This document shows, piece by piece, positions 9,322 to 19,088 of a DNA stretch of 48,701 bases. The stretch is from Richelia sp. SL_2_1 (GTDB taxonomy: Bacteria; Cyanobacteriota; Cyanobacteriia; Cyanobacteriales; Nostocaceae): assembly GCA_012033205.1 (NCBI GenBank), contig JAAUSO010000034.1, positions 1 through 48,701 on the forward strand. The letters run 5' to 3'. The translations under genes and the position numbers were made by a program. How positions within the stretch are numbered: position 1 is the stretch's first letter; the number at the start of each line of letters is the position of its first letter. Under the pieces are notes generated by a model that saw nothing but the letters and a program-made list of their open reading frames with translations, was not told where the DNA came from and did no database searches.

Positions 9322-11411
9322 ATGAAAGAAATTATTTATTTAGAAATCCCAACTCCAGACACAGCAAGGGTAAGAGACTGGTTGCAAAATTCCTTTGAGC
9401 CGGGAACTTGTGACAAGATATTAACGTCCGATGGCATTCGCTTGAAGTCGTCTGATACTACATCTGTTGTTTCAGCTATTACGGAAAAGTTACCAAACGA
9501 ATTATCTGTATTTGTGTGGAATGTGCAGCGAACCACGTATTTAAAGGTGTTTCGATGGGGTGAGAAATTTTCACAAGAGATACAAATTTTACGAAAGCTC
9601 ACGGATGAGGTGCGCGATCGCTTTCCTCATAATTATCCTGAACCACCAGTAATTGATTTGTCCAAACAATCAATTTTTGCAGCGCTAGCTGCTCATTATC
9701 CCCTTACCGTTAAGTATTTCCAGAAAATGCCTAACGGAGAATACGATTTAAACCGTGCTTACTGGTGGGAACAACGTTGGCGCGAAGGTGTAAGGAATCC
9801 CCAACAGCCAAAGCAAGTTATATTTTCGCACCATGAAGCGGCTACAAGCGGATTTCCCTTGTCTTCTTCTAGTTACGACCTAATCTATATCGGCGGTGCT
9901 TTAGGGGTGATTCATGCGGCATTAATGGCTAAATTAGGCTATAAAGTACTGTTGGTGGAACGCTTACCTTTTGGCAAGATGAATCGGGAATGGAATATTT
10001 CCCGCTCGGAAATTCAAAATTTGGTAAATTTGGGTTTGCTGACTGCTGCGGAAGTGGAATCAATTATTGCTCGCGAATATAAAGACGGATTTAATAAATT
10101 TTTTGATGCTTATATTCCCAATCAACTCAAATCGCCGATTCTTCACACACCAACCGTACTAAATATAGCTTTAGATTCAGAAAAATTACTGACTTTATGT
10201 GGCGAGAAATTGCGATCGGCAGGCGGTGAAATTTGGGATGAAACGGAATTTATCAAAGCAGATATTGATGCATCTCAAGTTGTTTTGACGCTCAAGGATT
10301 TATCATCACAAAGTCAACATCTTGTGAGTGGCAGATTGTTAGTAGATGCCATGGGAACAGCATCACCGATTGCCTGGCAACTCAACCCCAAACGGGCTTT
10401 TGACAGCGTATGTCCGACAGTCGGAGCAGTCGTCGAAAGTGGATTTGAACCTGAAGTTTGGGATTCTCAATACGGTGATGTTCTCAACAGTCACGGGGAT
10501 ATTTCACGGGGAAGACAGTTGATTTGGGAATTATTCCCTGGAGAAAACAAAGAACTGACAATTTACTTATTTCATTATCATCAAGTAAACCCTGAAAATC
10601 CTGGCTCCTTAATGGAGATGTACGAAGACTTTTTCCACATTTTGCCAGAATATCGCCGCTGCGACATGGATAAACTAGTTTGGAAAAACCTACGTTTGGA
10701 TATATACCAGGACATTTCAGTGTTGGTAGTCGCGATCGTACTGTTGCTGTGAATCGTTTAATTGCGATTGGTGATGCTGCATCGCTTCAGTCTCCCCTAG
10801 TATTTACTGGCTTCGGTTCTTTAGTACGCAATCTCGGCAGGTTAACAGAACTTTTAGATACTGCGCTCAAGCATGATTTACTATCTGCCAGAGATTTAAA
10901 TCAAATTCGCGCTTTTCAAAGTAATATTGCCGTAACTTGGATGTTTTCCAAAGGTATGATGGTTCCTACGGGGAAATTTATCCCACCGGAGCGTATCAAT
11001 GCTATGTTAAATAACTTCTTTGGGTTATTGGCAGATGAACCATTGGAAGTAGCAGATAACTTTATCAAAGATAGATTTGATCTGCTGACTTTTAACCGAC
11101 TCGCATTGAAAGCAGCTAAGAAAAATCCCGCATTGCTACTGTGGATTTGGCAACTTGCCGGAGCAAAAGATTTACTGAGATGGGTTGGTAACTATATTGA
11201 CTTTGCCCGTCACAGCATAGTTAGTGCTTTATTTGGTAAATGGTTTGAGGGATTTATCCGCTCAATGCAGCCAAAGTTAGAATCTCGGTTCCCAGGGTTA
11301 TGGTTACGGCTTTTGGCTATCAATTATGCACTTAGCGCGGGTAAACCACTTCCCCAAAGCCAAAATTATCAATTAACAGTTGACAGTGGACAGTTGACAG
11401 TTGACAGTTGA
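9322..11411 (+). pseudogene. cruA: Lycopene cyclase, CruA/CruP type, split by one frameshift
   Basis: CruA-type enzymes cyclise lycopene to gamma- or beta-carotene at the membrane. The first frame (to 10752) holds an extended N-terminus of about 190 residues, then the FAD-binding YDLIYIGGALGVIHAALMA segment and MNREWNISRSE. The second frame (from about 10680) continues with FGYIPGHFS, RLIAIGDAASLQSP and FTGFGSLVRNL, the flavin-binding end of the fold. Adding one T to TTT at 10679-10681 joins them as KLV-LEKPTFGYIPGHF, so only one base separates this from an intact gene of about 695 residues. The long N-terminus favours CruA over its paralogue CruP, but I am not certain. The final QLTVDSGQLTVDS is repeat-coded. 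A TTG start at 9301 is possible; the ATG at 9322 is preferred. Confidence 0.8.
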
Positions 11412-11490
11412 CAGGTTAGTTTTGACCCTTGACCTTTAACCTTTAACCTTTAACCTTTAACCTTTAACCTTTAACCTTTAACCTTTAACC
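11374..11490. repeat. STRR arrays (TTGACAG)n and (CCTTTAA)n between convergent genes
   Basis: TTGACAG/TGGACAG units encode the end of the lycopene cyclase frame and its stop. About nine CCTTTAA units then lead to the 3' end of the convergent coiled-coil gene, whose restored frame also stops in the array. Confidence 0.94.
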
Positions 11491-13102
11491 TTTTTCAGGA
11501 AATTTTGGTAATTCTACGGATGATAATGATTTTCGTCCTTTAGGTGGACGTTTGGGATAAATCAATGGGGAAGGAGAATTAGTATGATACTCATCATTGT
11601 TGATCAACTCAAAGATGTGTCATTATCGGATAAGTCAAAAGCTGGAAAATGAGAAATTTCTTCCCAATAATCTTGAGTTTCGCTGTCACTATTCTCATTC
11701 ATCGATGAGGTAAAACTTATCGTCTGCTCGTTGTTTGTAGAATAATTTTGATCGGTTTCAATATTACTTATGAGATTATCATCGTTATTTGTTCCACGGG
11801 GTTCGATAACAGTTTTCCAATTAGGAATTATCGCGGATGAGTTTTCTACATTTTCTTTTGGGAGAGATTTTTGTAATCCAGATTCAGTTTGAGAAAAAAA
11901 TGTTTGGATAACGTTATCTAACTTTTCTTCTAATTCCGATGAATCTGAGGGGGAAACTATTTGCTGTTCGGTTGTTTTCTCGGCTGCTGCATCATTTACT
12001 AAATCTTCTGTCGGCGTTATATCTGGATTAGCTGAAAATTCCCAAGTAGAAGATTCTTCTGGAATTGAATTTTCACTATCATTAGCTGCGGATGTTGTCA
12101 GAATTTCTTGCCAAAGGTCATTTTGTATTTGGTATGATTCCGATGGAGCCGACCAAGGTTGAATTGATTGTATACTTTTTATGGTTTGAGTTTGCTTAAA
12201 TTTACTTAATTTGGAATTAATTGTTGTATCGCAAAAACTACTGTCGGTATCATCAAGGGTATCGTAACCAGGAATTGTTGTTTCTAGACTCTTTTCCAAA
12301 GCAGCTTTAAATTGTAAAGTTTGACGCTGTTGACGTTTGAGTCTAGTACGCAACTCCCGACAATCATTTTCTGACTGGGATAAAAGCTGAGATTGTTCGT
12401 TGTATTTCGTCTGTATCAAAGCAGATTCCCGTTCAATCTGAGCAAGACGTTGCTGATTGAGTTCGATAATTCCTTTATAAGACTCAGCCAAACTTTCTTG
12501 ACGTTGAGCATTTTTTACGGCATTTTCTAACTGCTCGAACAAAGATTGTATTTGTGCTTGAGCAGCATTTAATTCTTGAGTTTGCTGTTTAAACATCGAT
12601 TCTGCAACGGTTGAACGCTTTTTTTGTCGTTGCAAAGCTGCTTGCGACTCACCCAAAGCCGTGGTTAGTTCTTCTACTTGCTCATACAGTTGATTATTAG
12701 CAGAACGTAATTCTTCATTCAATTGCAGCAGTTTCTCAAATTCTGCATTTACCACCGCTTGTTGTTGAGCGTTGGGTTCAGCAATCCAGTCATCCTTAGA
12801 AGGGGTTCTGAGTTGGTTTGTTGCTCAAATTGAGGTGACTGACTCAATTGAGAATCAATAATTATTTCTACTGTCTCTTGTGTGACTTGATATTCTTCTG
12901 AGGAACTCGCAGTTTGATTTACCGACGCTTGCTCAGAGGCTGGTGCTAACAACAGTACTTCTGTTGCTTTGTTTTCACCAGCTAAAATCCCATGAAAAGG
13001 ATTAGTTGCTCTCTGAGTTGCTCTCTCAGAGGATTGCAACGAATCAACAGAATTTAATTTTTCAATATAAGCCCCATCATCTGGGGTTTCGGTTTCATGC
13101 AT
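11485..13102 (-). pseudogene. Coiled-coil protein, frame broken at two homopolymers
   Basis: Three frames read as one protein. The first (13102 to about 12805, from an ATG) is acidic and Ser/Glu-rich. Adding one base to GGGG at 12802-12805 joins it, as EPPSKDDWIAEPNAQQQAV, to the second frame, which holds a long coiled coil (VNAEFEKLLQLNEELRSANN to about 150 residues further) and an acidic linker. Adding one base to AAA at 11611-11613 carries the frame on as DTSFELINNDEYHTN and a basic end, YPKRPPKGRKSL, that closes with PEKG and a TAA in the repeat array at 11485. The start annotated on the second frame alone would be a GTG at 12755, which the join makes unnecessary. Function is unknown; a scaffold or filament-forming role is only a guess. 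Confidence 0.65.
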
Positions 13103-13334
13103 TACTCTTCACCCACCAGCTTCGATTAAAAGCAGACACTACGGTATAATTATTCATTTATGTATGCTGTCTTAACAAAATCTTCCCCTTAAGGCAAGAG
13201 ATACTTTCCCCGATATAAGTTATTCAATAACAATAATTTGTCCTTTTTCCGGTTTTTAGCCTAAAAAATACAATTTGAAAAAATTTAATAAACTCCACAC
13301 AACCCCAAGCAATTTTACTCGACAGCGATTTTAA

Positions 13335-13511
13335 TTAATTTTTAATTAATTCACCCTCTGTAAGATGCAGCACTAACAGCAGTTTTTCATCGGAACCCAC
13401 GAAAGTAGCAGCTAACACCGCGCTGTCGCTGTCTCCTAATGTAGCAAATGACTCCCCCCTCTCAGCAAGTAATAATCGTAACAAGAAAAGATTTGGTGGA
13501 ATGGGGGATAT
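13335..13511 (-). pseudogene. Orphan coding-like fragment without a start
   Basis: An open frame of 58 residues reads like real protein: FLLRLLLAERGESFATLGDS, then AVLAATFVGSDEKLLLVL and HLTEGELIKN before TAA. It has no ATG; a TTG is the only usable start. Upstream the frame is closed by a TAA directly beside a family A inverted repeat. The spacing of hydrophobic residues faintly recalls a WD40/propeller blade, but no family can be assigned. It may be the surviving 3' end of a gene cut off by the repeat insertion, or chance. Confidence 0.35.
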
Positions 13512-13514
13512 TTA

Positions 13515-13549
13515 AGAAGTTGGGCTTTGATCGGAAAAACCCGACTTCT
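13515..13549. repeat. Family A inverted repeat, copy 1 (short loop)
   Basis: AGAAGTTGGGCTTT and AAAAACCCGACTTCT form near-complementary arms around six bases. The arms match three longer copies near 16.1, 19.0 and 44.0 kb. This copy lies between the orphan fragment and the 3' end of the propeller-like gene. Confidence 0.8.
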
Positions 13550-13550
13550 A

Positions 13551-13574
13551 ACTGATAACTGATAACTGTTAACT
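13551..13574. repeat. Short STRR array (ATAACTG)n
   Basis: About three ATAACTG/TTAACTG units lie directly downstream of the TGA of the minus-strand gene that ends at 13578. Confidence 0.85.
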
Positions 13575-13577
13575 GAT

Positions 13578-15071
13578 TCAAGGAAGCCAGCGAGGATGAA
13601 AACCGACTAAAGGAAGTTCTTCTGGTTGTGCATTCACATTATTGTCGCCAACGGTTAATAAGGGCATTAACCATAAGCTGCTTGTACTGATTTCCTGTCC
13701 GTCTTGTGTTTTTAAAACTTTTCCTCGTACTGGACTACTGGTATCTGTGATTGATACTACTTGGTCGAATAATAGCCCCAAACCATCGGCAGACAAACTC
13801 ATTTGTAAGTCTCGTTTGTCGGGAGGCAATACTAATAATGGCTTCTGCTCTCCGGTTTTGAGATTAATTGCGACTAAGTATGGTTGTTCTTGATAGCTTT
13901 CTCCTGGTAATAACTGGGTTAACAAACAATAAAGATTAGGTGAAGCTGGATCAAATTCGCATTTAATAATGGAACCTTTAGTTTTGATTAATTGTTTTTG
14001 AGTACCTTGATTGGTGACTAAAAACAAATCTCGCGTGTAATCGGTGTTGAATTTGACTAAAACCGCTTGAGAACCATCTTTTGAAAAAGCTTGCAGTACG
14101 CCGAATTGTGGGAGAAAATCTAGGGGTTTGCTAGCGTCTGTTTGTATCGGTAGTATGGCTGTTCCTTGACCTTGAGCAACTGCTACAGCTTGACTATCTG
14201 GAGTAATTACAAAATCTCCTGCTGGTTGTTCGTTTTTAATGGGTTTGGGTTCATCTTGTTTTCCCTTATCCCCCATTGGGAAAAACCACAGTCCAAAATC
14301 ACTGGGATTGTTTTTATGCGCTCTTTGTAAAACTATAGTTTTACCGTCAGGAGATAAGTCAAATTTGAGAATTTGATATTCTTTACTGTCTAAAACTAAA
14401 TCAACCTTAGCTGGTGGTTTTGCGTTTTGTTCTGTTTCTCCAGAAATACCCGTAGTGACTGTATATAATTGAGCCGATAAAATATCTTGGTTATTTGCAC
14501 TATGAGCAGAAAATAAAATTCTCTCTCCATCCGGAAATGCTTCAAAATCCAATACAACCAAGTCTTTAGGAGTGAGTAATGTTTTTTGTTCTTGGGTTAA
14601 GTTGTAGAGAACTAATCTTCCTGTTTCTTCTCCCTTAGCACCTAAGTAAAGGATAACGCGATCGCGAGAGCGAAAAGTACCTACAAATGGCTGGATAAAT
14701 TTTTCTTCTCCCCTCATTGCAGCAAATTTATCTTTAGCACCCTGTAATTCTACTGTATACCTTTCTCCATAGGGAACTGGGGTCAAAAGCGTGTAAGCCA
14801 TTCTTCGTCCTGACCAACTAATTTTTCCCGCTAAAGGTGGTTGGATTTTCAAGTGCTTTTCTACACTTTGAATGTCCATGGGACGGCTAAAGTTAAGGTT
14901 AAAAGATATATCATCCGCTCCAATTTTGGAATTTTCCCAGCTAAAGTAGCGGACACTTGGTTTAACCCCATCACCTTGCAATATGATCAATGCAATTAAT
15001 ACGGTTAACGCTAATATTAGTCCTAGAGCAACTCGGTCTAATGGTTGAAAAGATGTCTTGTTAGTTGTCAT
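13578..15071 (-). CDS. Membrane-anchored protein with Ig-like and beta-propeller-like domains
   Basis: A 497-residue protein. An N-terminal hydrophobic segment at about 14-31 (VALGLILALTVLIALIIL) anchors it. Residues about 40-130 have the layout of a bacterial Ig-like domain (NFSRPMDIQSVEKHL, then YTLLTPVPYGERYTVEL), as in SbsA-type Ig domains. From about 140 on, repeated blades such as FPDGERILFSA, SPDGKTIVLQR and SADGLGLLF suggest a TolB/WD40-like propeller, likely in the periplasm. Such proteins usually bind wall or protein partners; the ligand is unknown. It lies upstream of nothing obvious and ends beside a repeat array. Confidence 0.75.
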   Translation of the reverse strand: MTTNKTSFQPLDRVALGLILALTVLIALIILQGDGVKPSVRYFSWENSKIGADDISFNLNFSRPMDIQSVEKHLKIQPPLAGKISWSGRRMAYTLLTPVPYGERYTVELQGAKDKFAAMRGEEKFIQPFVGTFRSRDRVILYLGAKGEETGRLVLYNLTQEQKTLLTPKDLVVLDFEAFPDGERILFSAHSANNQDILSAQLYTVTTGISGETEQNAKPPAKVDLVLDSKEYQILKFDLSPDGKTIVLQRAHKNNPSDFGLWFFPMGDKGKQDEPKPIKNEQPAGDFVITPDSQAVAVAQGQGTAILPIQTDASKPLDFLPQFGVLQAFSKDGSQAVLVKFNTDYTRDLFLVTNQGTQKQLIKTKGSIIKCEFDPASPNLYCLLTQLLPGESYQEQPYLVAINLKTGEQKPLLVLPPDKRDLQMSLSADGLGLLFDQVVSITDTSSPVRGKVLKTQDGQEISTSSLWLMPLLTVGDNNVNAQPEELPLVGFHPRWLP

Positions 15072-15073
15072 TG

Positions 15074-15136
15074 GTGGATAGTTGACAGTTGACAGTTGAC
15101 AGTTGACAGTTGATGGTTGACAGTTGTTGGTTGACA
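15074..15136. repeat. STRR array (TTGACAG)n with variants
   Basis: At least five TTGACAG units, degenerating to TTGATGG and TTGTTGG, lie between two genes on the minus strand, just upstream of one and downstream of the other. Confidence 0.9.
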
Positions 15137-15181
15137 GTTGATAAGACTACTAACGACTAACCACCATCAACTAACCACTAT

Positions 15182-15958
15182 CTAATAACTATAAGGATTT
15201 TTCGGACGAGAAACTGGTTTTACAGCATTAGCAATAACTGCTAATTGGCGTTTTCCAGCAAGAGTTTCTGTAGCCATTTTCCCTTCAATTTCTAGCCAAC
15301 TATCTTTTTTAAATTGTTCTCTTGTTTGACCTTGTGGTAATTTAACGGGTAAACCTACTGGATAAGCATCTGCGGCACAACAAGTTAGCACGAATCTTGC
15401 TAAAAATACATATTCATTACTTAAATCTGGCGGATATATGACAAATCCTGTTACCTTTGCTCTTTGTCCAGTATATGCATCAGGTTCGGGATAAACGCTT
15501 AATGTTCGTGACCAATCGACTAAGGAACGTTCTTCGGGACGAATGGAAGCCCGGAATGACTGGGGCTGAAGACGAGAATTTCCTGTTGATAAGTCGGTGA
15601 CACCTTTTTGTAATGCTTTGTCGCTGGCAAAAACTGGGGGTGCAACAAGAAAACCGACAATTGCTACTGCTATTAATAAAATACTGCCCAAATGAGGAGG
15701 TATTAAGTTCATGTGTTGGACGTTTGGAGTCGCTCCACGTTGTCGTAAAAGCTCTACTCCTTTGGCAATTCCAATAATTACTAATACGATACCGGCTACA
15801 ACAACTAATGCGAAGTAGTTGGGATGAATTAGTAAATACAATTCTTGGGTTAGCCAATATTTCAACATTAAAAATCCCCAGGCTACAATAGCGATTACAT
15901 CTAGCCAAGGAAGTAAATTATTTAATATTTTTGATCGGGATTGTTTTCTTGAACTCAT
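15182..15958 (-). CDS. TIGR03943-family putative permease subunit
   Basis: A 258-residue protein with three likely membrane helices (about 16-36, 44-64, 86-108) followed by a soluble domain. The domain contains LVDWSRTLSVYPEPDAYTGQ, then VTGFVIYPPDL and RFVLTCCAADAYPVGLPV. The CCAADA motif with its paired cysteines is characteristic of this family and could bind metal. In other bacteria it is found next to a CECG-type permease, as here: the permease gene lies 340 bases upstream in the same direction. The two probably form one membrane complex, substrate unknown (metal, metalloid or thiol compounds are plausible). The first ATG is used. Confidence 0.85.
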   Translation of the reverse strand: MSSRKQSRSKILNNLLPWLDVIAIVAWGFLMLKYWLTQELYLLIHPNYFALVVVAGIVLVIIGIAKGVELLRQRGATPNVQHMNLIPPHLGSILLIAVAIVGFLVAPPVFASDKALQKGVTDLSTGNSRLQPQSFRASIRPEERSLVDWSRTLSVYPEPDAYTGQRAKVTGFVIYPPDLSNEYVFLARFVLTCCAADAYPVGLPVKLPQGQTREQFKKDSWLEIEGKMATETLAGKRQLAVIANAVKPVSRPKNPYSY

Positions 15959-16086
15959 TGCTTGTTATTTATGGGTGTGAGGAAGCGAAGACAGTTGCGC
16001 TCGGAACATCAATGGGAACAAATTTACTCCCAAGTTACCTTAATATCGAAATACAGTAAATAAATTATCGTGAGTTCGAGAATTAC

Positions 16087-16152
16087 AGAAGTCGGGTTTT
16101 TCTGAGAATTTTGTGATGTTACGGATATTTATATCCTAAAAACCCGACTTCT
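16087..16152. repeat. Family A inverted repeat, copy 2
   Basis: AGAAGTCGGGTTTTT and AAAAACCCGACTTCT are perfect 15-base arms 36 bases apart. The interior shares GATATTTAT with copy 3. It lies between the two permease-subunit genes and so may be transcribed within their operon. Confidence 0.9.
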
Positions 16153-16300
16153 TACCCCCCAGAGGATTCACCATGGAACTCACGTTAAATTACATTACAT
16201 TGGATTTTTTTACTCCATTAATAAACTGAAAATAATCACTTATTGAGAGACTGACTTAGCCGATAGATTTGGCGATGAATATTTGTTTTTTGAATATTTT

Positions 16301-17356
16301 TTAAATAAAATGTAGATTGATTATTAAGCAGAACAGAAACGCTAATTGTGCTGCTAGTGCAAATAGATAAAAAACTGCTTTTGGTTTAAAAATTGTTAGC
16401 ATTAAACCAATACCTTTGAGGTCAATCATTGGACCAAAAACTAAAAATGCTAATAGCGAACCGCTAGTAAAAGCTGAAGCAAAAGATAAAGCAAAGAAGG
16501 AATCGACTGTCGAACAAATTGATACAACCGCCGCAAGTATGAGCATTGTAATTACGGAGCTAACTGGACCGGCACCCAAACTCAAAATCAAGTCGCGGGG
16601 TGCTAATACTTGAATCGCAGCGGCGATCGCACTTCCTAGAACGAGTATGGCACCCAATTCTCGTAATTCTTGTATTGTATTATCTACAACTAGTCGCATT
16701 TTATCGGCTAGGGGTTTACTCGGTGCAGAAGTTGCGATCGCCGCTTCCATTCCCATGGTTTCCATCCGCATTGTTTGACCAAGTTTTCCACCGAGTAAAT
16801 AAGTACCCGGTTTGAGCAAAGTTGGTACCGCTGTTTGTGTTTCTAAGCCAGAAAGTTCCAAAACTTCTTTAGGTTCGGCTTTTCGGGGTTGATTAAATTT
16901 TAAATAACGAGCAATTGTCGGTTGAACAATGGGGCTTAAGTCTTTTTGAAAGCTAAAAACGTAGCCAATAATTACAGCGATTAGTAAAGATAAGATTACT
17001 CTTAATACAACGATTTCTGGTTGATCGCGAAATGCAATCCATGTTGCCCAAATTACAATCGGGTTAATTGTCGGTGCTGCGAGCAAAAAACCAATTGCCA
17101 TAGATGTCGGCGCTCCCTGCATCAGCAATCGTCGCGCTACAGGTACGTTACCGCATTCGCACACTGGAAACAGAAAGCCAACCATACTACCAATCAAAGC
17201 CCCAAGTAGGGGATTTTTGGGAACTTTTTCCACCAATGTACGCTCATCGACGAAAAATAGCAGCGTACTGGAGAACAAAACTCCTAGCAATAAAAAAGGT
17301 ATTGCCTCTACTAACAGGCTAAGGAATATGGTGAAACCATTGCTAAGTTGATTCAT
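16301..17356 (-). CDS. CECG-motif permease (UPF0718 / ArsP-like)
   Basis: A 351-residue integral membrane protein with about eight to ten helices. FPVCECGNVPVARRL (63-77) holds the CECG motif of the UPF0718 family; a second conserved region is AAVVSICSTVDSFFALSFA near 285, also with a Cys. The ArsP branch of this family exports organoarsenicals, but most members have no proven substrate. The central loop (about 145-220) is hydrophilic. It pairs with the TIGR03943 subunit gene downstream, which supports a two-part transporter. A possible role in metalloid or metal export is inference from the family only. Confidence 0.85.
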   Translation of the reverse strand: MNQLSNGFTIFLSLLVEAIPFLLLGVLFSSTLLFFVDERTLVEKVPKNPLLGALIGSMVGFLFPVCECGNVPVARRLLMQGAPTSMAIGFLLAAPTINPIVIWATWIAFRDQPEIVVLRVILSLLIAVIIGYVFSFQKDLSPIVQPTIARYLKFNQPRKAEPKEVLELSGLETQTAVPTLLKPGTYLLGGKLGQTMRMETMGMEAAIATSAPSKPLADKMRLVVDNTIQELRELGAILVLGSAIAAAIQVLAPRDLILSLGAGPVSSVITMLILAAVVSICSTVDSFFALSFASAFTSGSLLAFLVFGPMIDLKGIGLMLTIFKPKAVFYLFALAAQLAFLFCLIINLHFI

Positions 17357-18451
17357 AAGTGTCGTTTATTTAGACGCTTTTCAAGCTATGTTGAGTTTTG
17401 ACGGATATGTCCTAGTTATTTTAGCGGATTCGCGATTGTACGCAGGTAAGTAGAGTAAACTATACATCATTTCGAGAAATTTAACTGCGAATTGCGGTTA
17501 TCTCATTTTCAATTTTCGTTACTCTTTTAATTACCACGGAAATAAATGTTTGTGCAATCCCAAACTAGAACAGCCTCCGAAGACTATGATTAAGCTTTGA
17601 ACCCTCTACTGTATGCATTGAGTTAAGGCTGTAGGCACGGAAATTCAATTAATGTTCGGAAAACTGCTCTTTGATCGACAACAACTGATATGACGGTACC
17701 AGTTTTTGACTTCCATACTAAATCTCTAATACTTGACAATTAAGCGTTGATTTATACCTCCAGCCATAAAATCCGACTTGGTTATATCTAAAATACGCAT
17801 TTTAAATACAAATAGTTCCAATTTAATAGTTTAAGTTCTCAAGCAGGGAATTACGATCTATCTATCTTTAGACTTACAATAATTTAACTTTATTTGATGT
17901 TATCTTCGACGCATTTTCATAAAACGTCAGTATTTTTGTCGTATTTGGTATCTAATCGTGACTTTTGCTTCTGACACAATTTTCTTTTGCAAGAGTATTG
18001 TGTAAATTTTACAAAACTTTATAAAAATTTCATGGCGTTGAGCATCTGAACAAGCTTTATATCTAGGGATAGAGTTTCGGATTGCAAGAAGAGTGTTGAG
18101 GTCAAATTTGGCAATAATCAGCGGAAAACTAGGATTTTGGGATTAATTTGGGATTTTTGCGGTTGATTCGTCTTGATGCTCGATTTTATTGATGCAGGTG
18201 GAAAGGGTTTTGATTGTTTAATTTATGATTTAATTTTTTATTTAATAAATATAAAAAAGCCAAAACCAAGTATTCATCCCTAAGATTTCAATCGTTAGGA
18301 TGAAGACATCACAATTAATTTGAGTGATGATGTAAACAGTTGATTAAACAAAGAGTTTGACAATTATTGATGATTTCAGGAAAATCCAAATCTGTTTTGT
18401 AGATATAACTGAAAATCGCAAATAGTTGCTGAGTGGTGGAGGAATTAAATT
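17357..18451. other. Long gap, no gene recognised; one hairpin
   Basis: About 1.1 kb between divergently transcribed genes. I found no convincing reading frame on either strand and no tRNA. A bulged hairpin at 18273-18304 (TTCATCCCTAA with TTAGGATGAA) lies about 150 bases before the pentapeptide gene. A TGTAAA/TTTTACA palindrome lies near 18001. The gap is long enough for an unannotated RNA. Confidence 0.5.
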
Positions 18452-18928
18452 ATGAAAACTAATATGAAAACTAAAATAATTGCAGCGGCAGCGGCTTTAA
18501 CTACAATGTTTTTAAGCGCTCCAGCTAAAGCCGAAGCACCTGCATCTACACAAGTATTACGACAAGTATTACGATTAAGTCGAACAGGAGAATGTTTTGC
18601 TTGCGATTTAAGAGGTGCTAATCTCAGAGGCGCTCATTTAATTGGTGTTGATTTAAGAAACGCCAATTTAGCAGGTGCAAATCTTGAAGAAGCTAATTTA
18701 GAAGGTGCTGATTTAACAGGTGCTGATTTGCAAGGTGCAAATTTATCTGGCGCTTTTATTAATAGTACGACATTGAATAAAGCTGATTTGACAAATGCGA
18801 ATTTGAGTAATTCCCAACTTTATAGCGCTCAATTAGAAGACGCTACATTAATTGGTGCCAATTTGAATGGTGCGGAGGTATTTGATACTTCAATTGGTGT
18901 TGGTGGAGAATCACCAGAAGAAGAATAA
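18452..18928 (+). CDS. Secreted pentapeptide-repeat protein
   Basis: A 158-residue protein. The N-terminus (KTKIIAAAAALTTMFLSAPAKA) is a clear signal peptide, with cleavage likely after AKA at about residue 27. After a linker with RTGECFACDL, whose Cys pair (CxxC) could form a disulfide, about 17 A(D/N)LXX pentapeptides run from residue 49 (DLRGANLRGAHLIGVDLRNA) to about 148. They should fold as a right-handed beta-helix. The acidic end GESPEEE is outside the helix. GGAGGAATTAAATT precedes the first ATG, a good ribosome site; the in-frame Met5 is a less likely start. Probably periplasmic or in the thylakoid lumen; function unknown. Confidence 0.88.
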   Translation: MKTNMKTKIIAAAAALTTMFLSAPAKAEAPASTQVLRQVLRLSRTGECFACDLRGANLRGAHLIGVDLRNANLAGANLEEANLEGADLTGADLQGANLSGAFINSTTLNKADLTNANLSNSQLYSAQLEDATLIGANLNGAEVFDTSIGVGGESPEEE

Positions 18929-18963
18929 AGTTTTAAATTACTAAGAATAAATAACATTTATGT

Positions 18964-18988
18964 AGAGACGTTGCAATGCAACGTCTCT
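18964..18988. terminator. Perfect palindrome, family B copy, at the 3' end
   Basis: AGAGACGTTGCA-A-TGCAACGTCTCT is a perfect 25-base palindrome about 36 bases after the pentapeptide gene stop. It could stabilise the 3' end or help termination, although no T-run follows. It belongs to a dispersed family with copies near 0.14, 37.78 and 37.91 kb. Confidence 0.7.
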
Positions 18989-18998
18989 GTGTTAAGAA

Positions 18999-19062
18999 AG
19001 AAGTCGGGTTTTTACAAAGATTATCTGTTTTTAGAGATATTTATGTGAAAAACCTGACTTCT
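18999..19062. repeat. Family A inverted repeat, copy 3
   Basis: AGAAGTCGGGTTTTT pairs with AAAAACCTGACTTCT (one mismatch) across about 34 bases, sharing GATATTTAT with copy 2. It lies between two convergent genes. Confidence 0.88.
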
Positions 19063-19088
19063 ATAGTTTACGAAAGTATAATTGTGTT

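Noticed and set aside
15480-15908. 142-codon frame antisense-phase to the TIGR03943 gene
   Set aside because: Shadow of a real gene in another frame of the same strand; Ser/Arg/Cys-rich composition without family features.
18001-18020. TGTAAATTTTACA palindrome as an NtcA site
   Set aside because: The spacing is not GTA-N8-TAC, and no -10 box at the expected distance was found.
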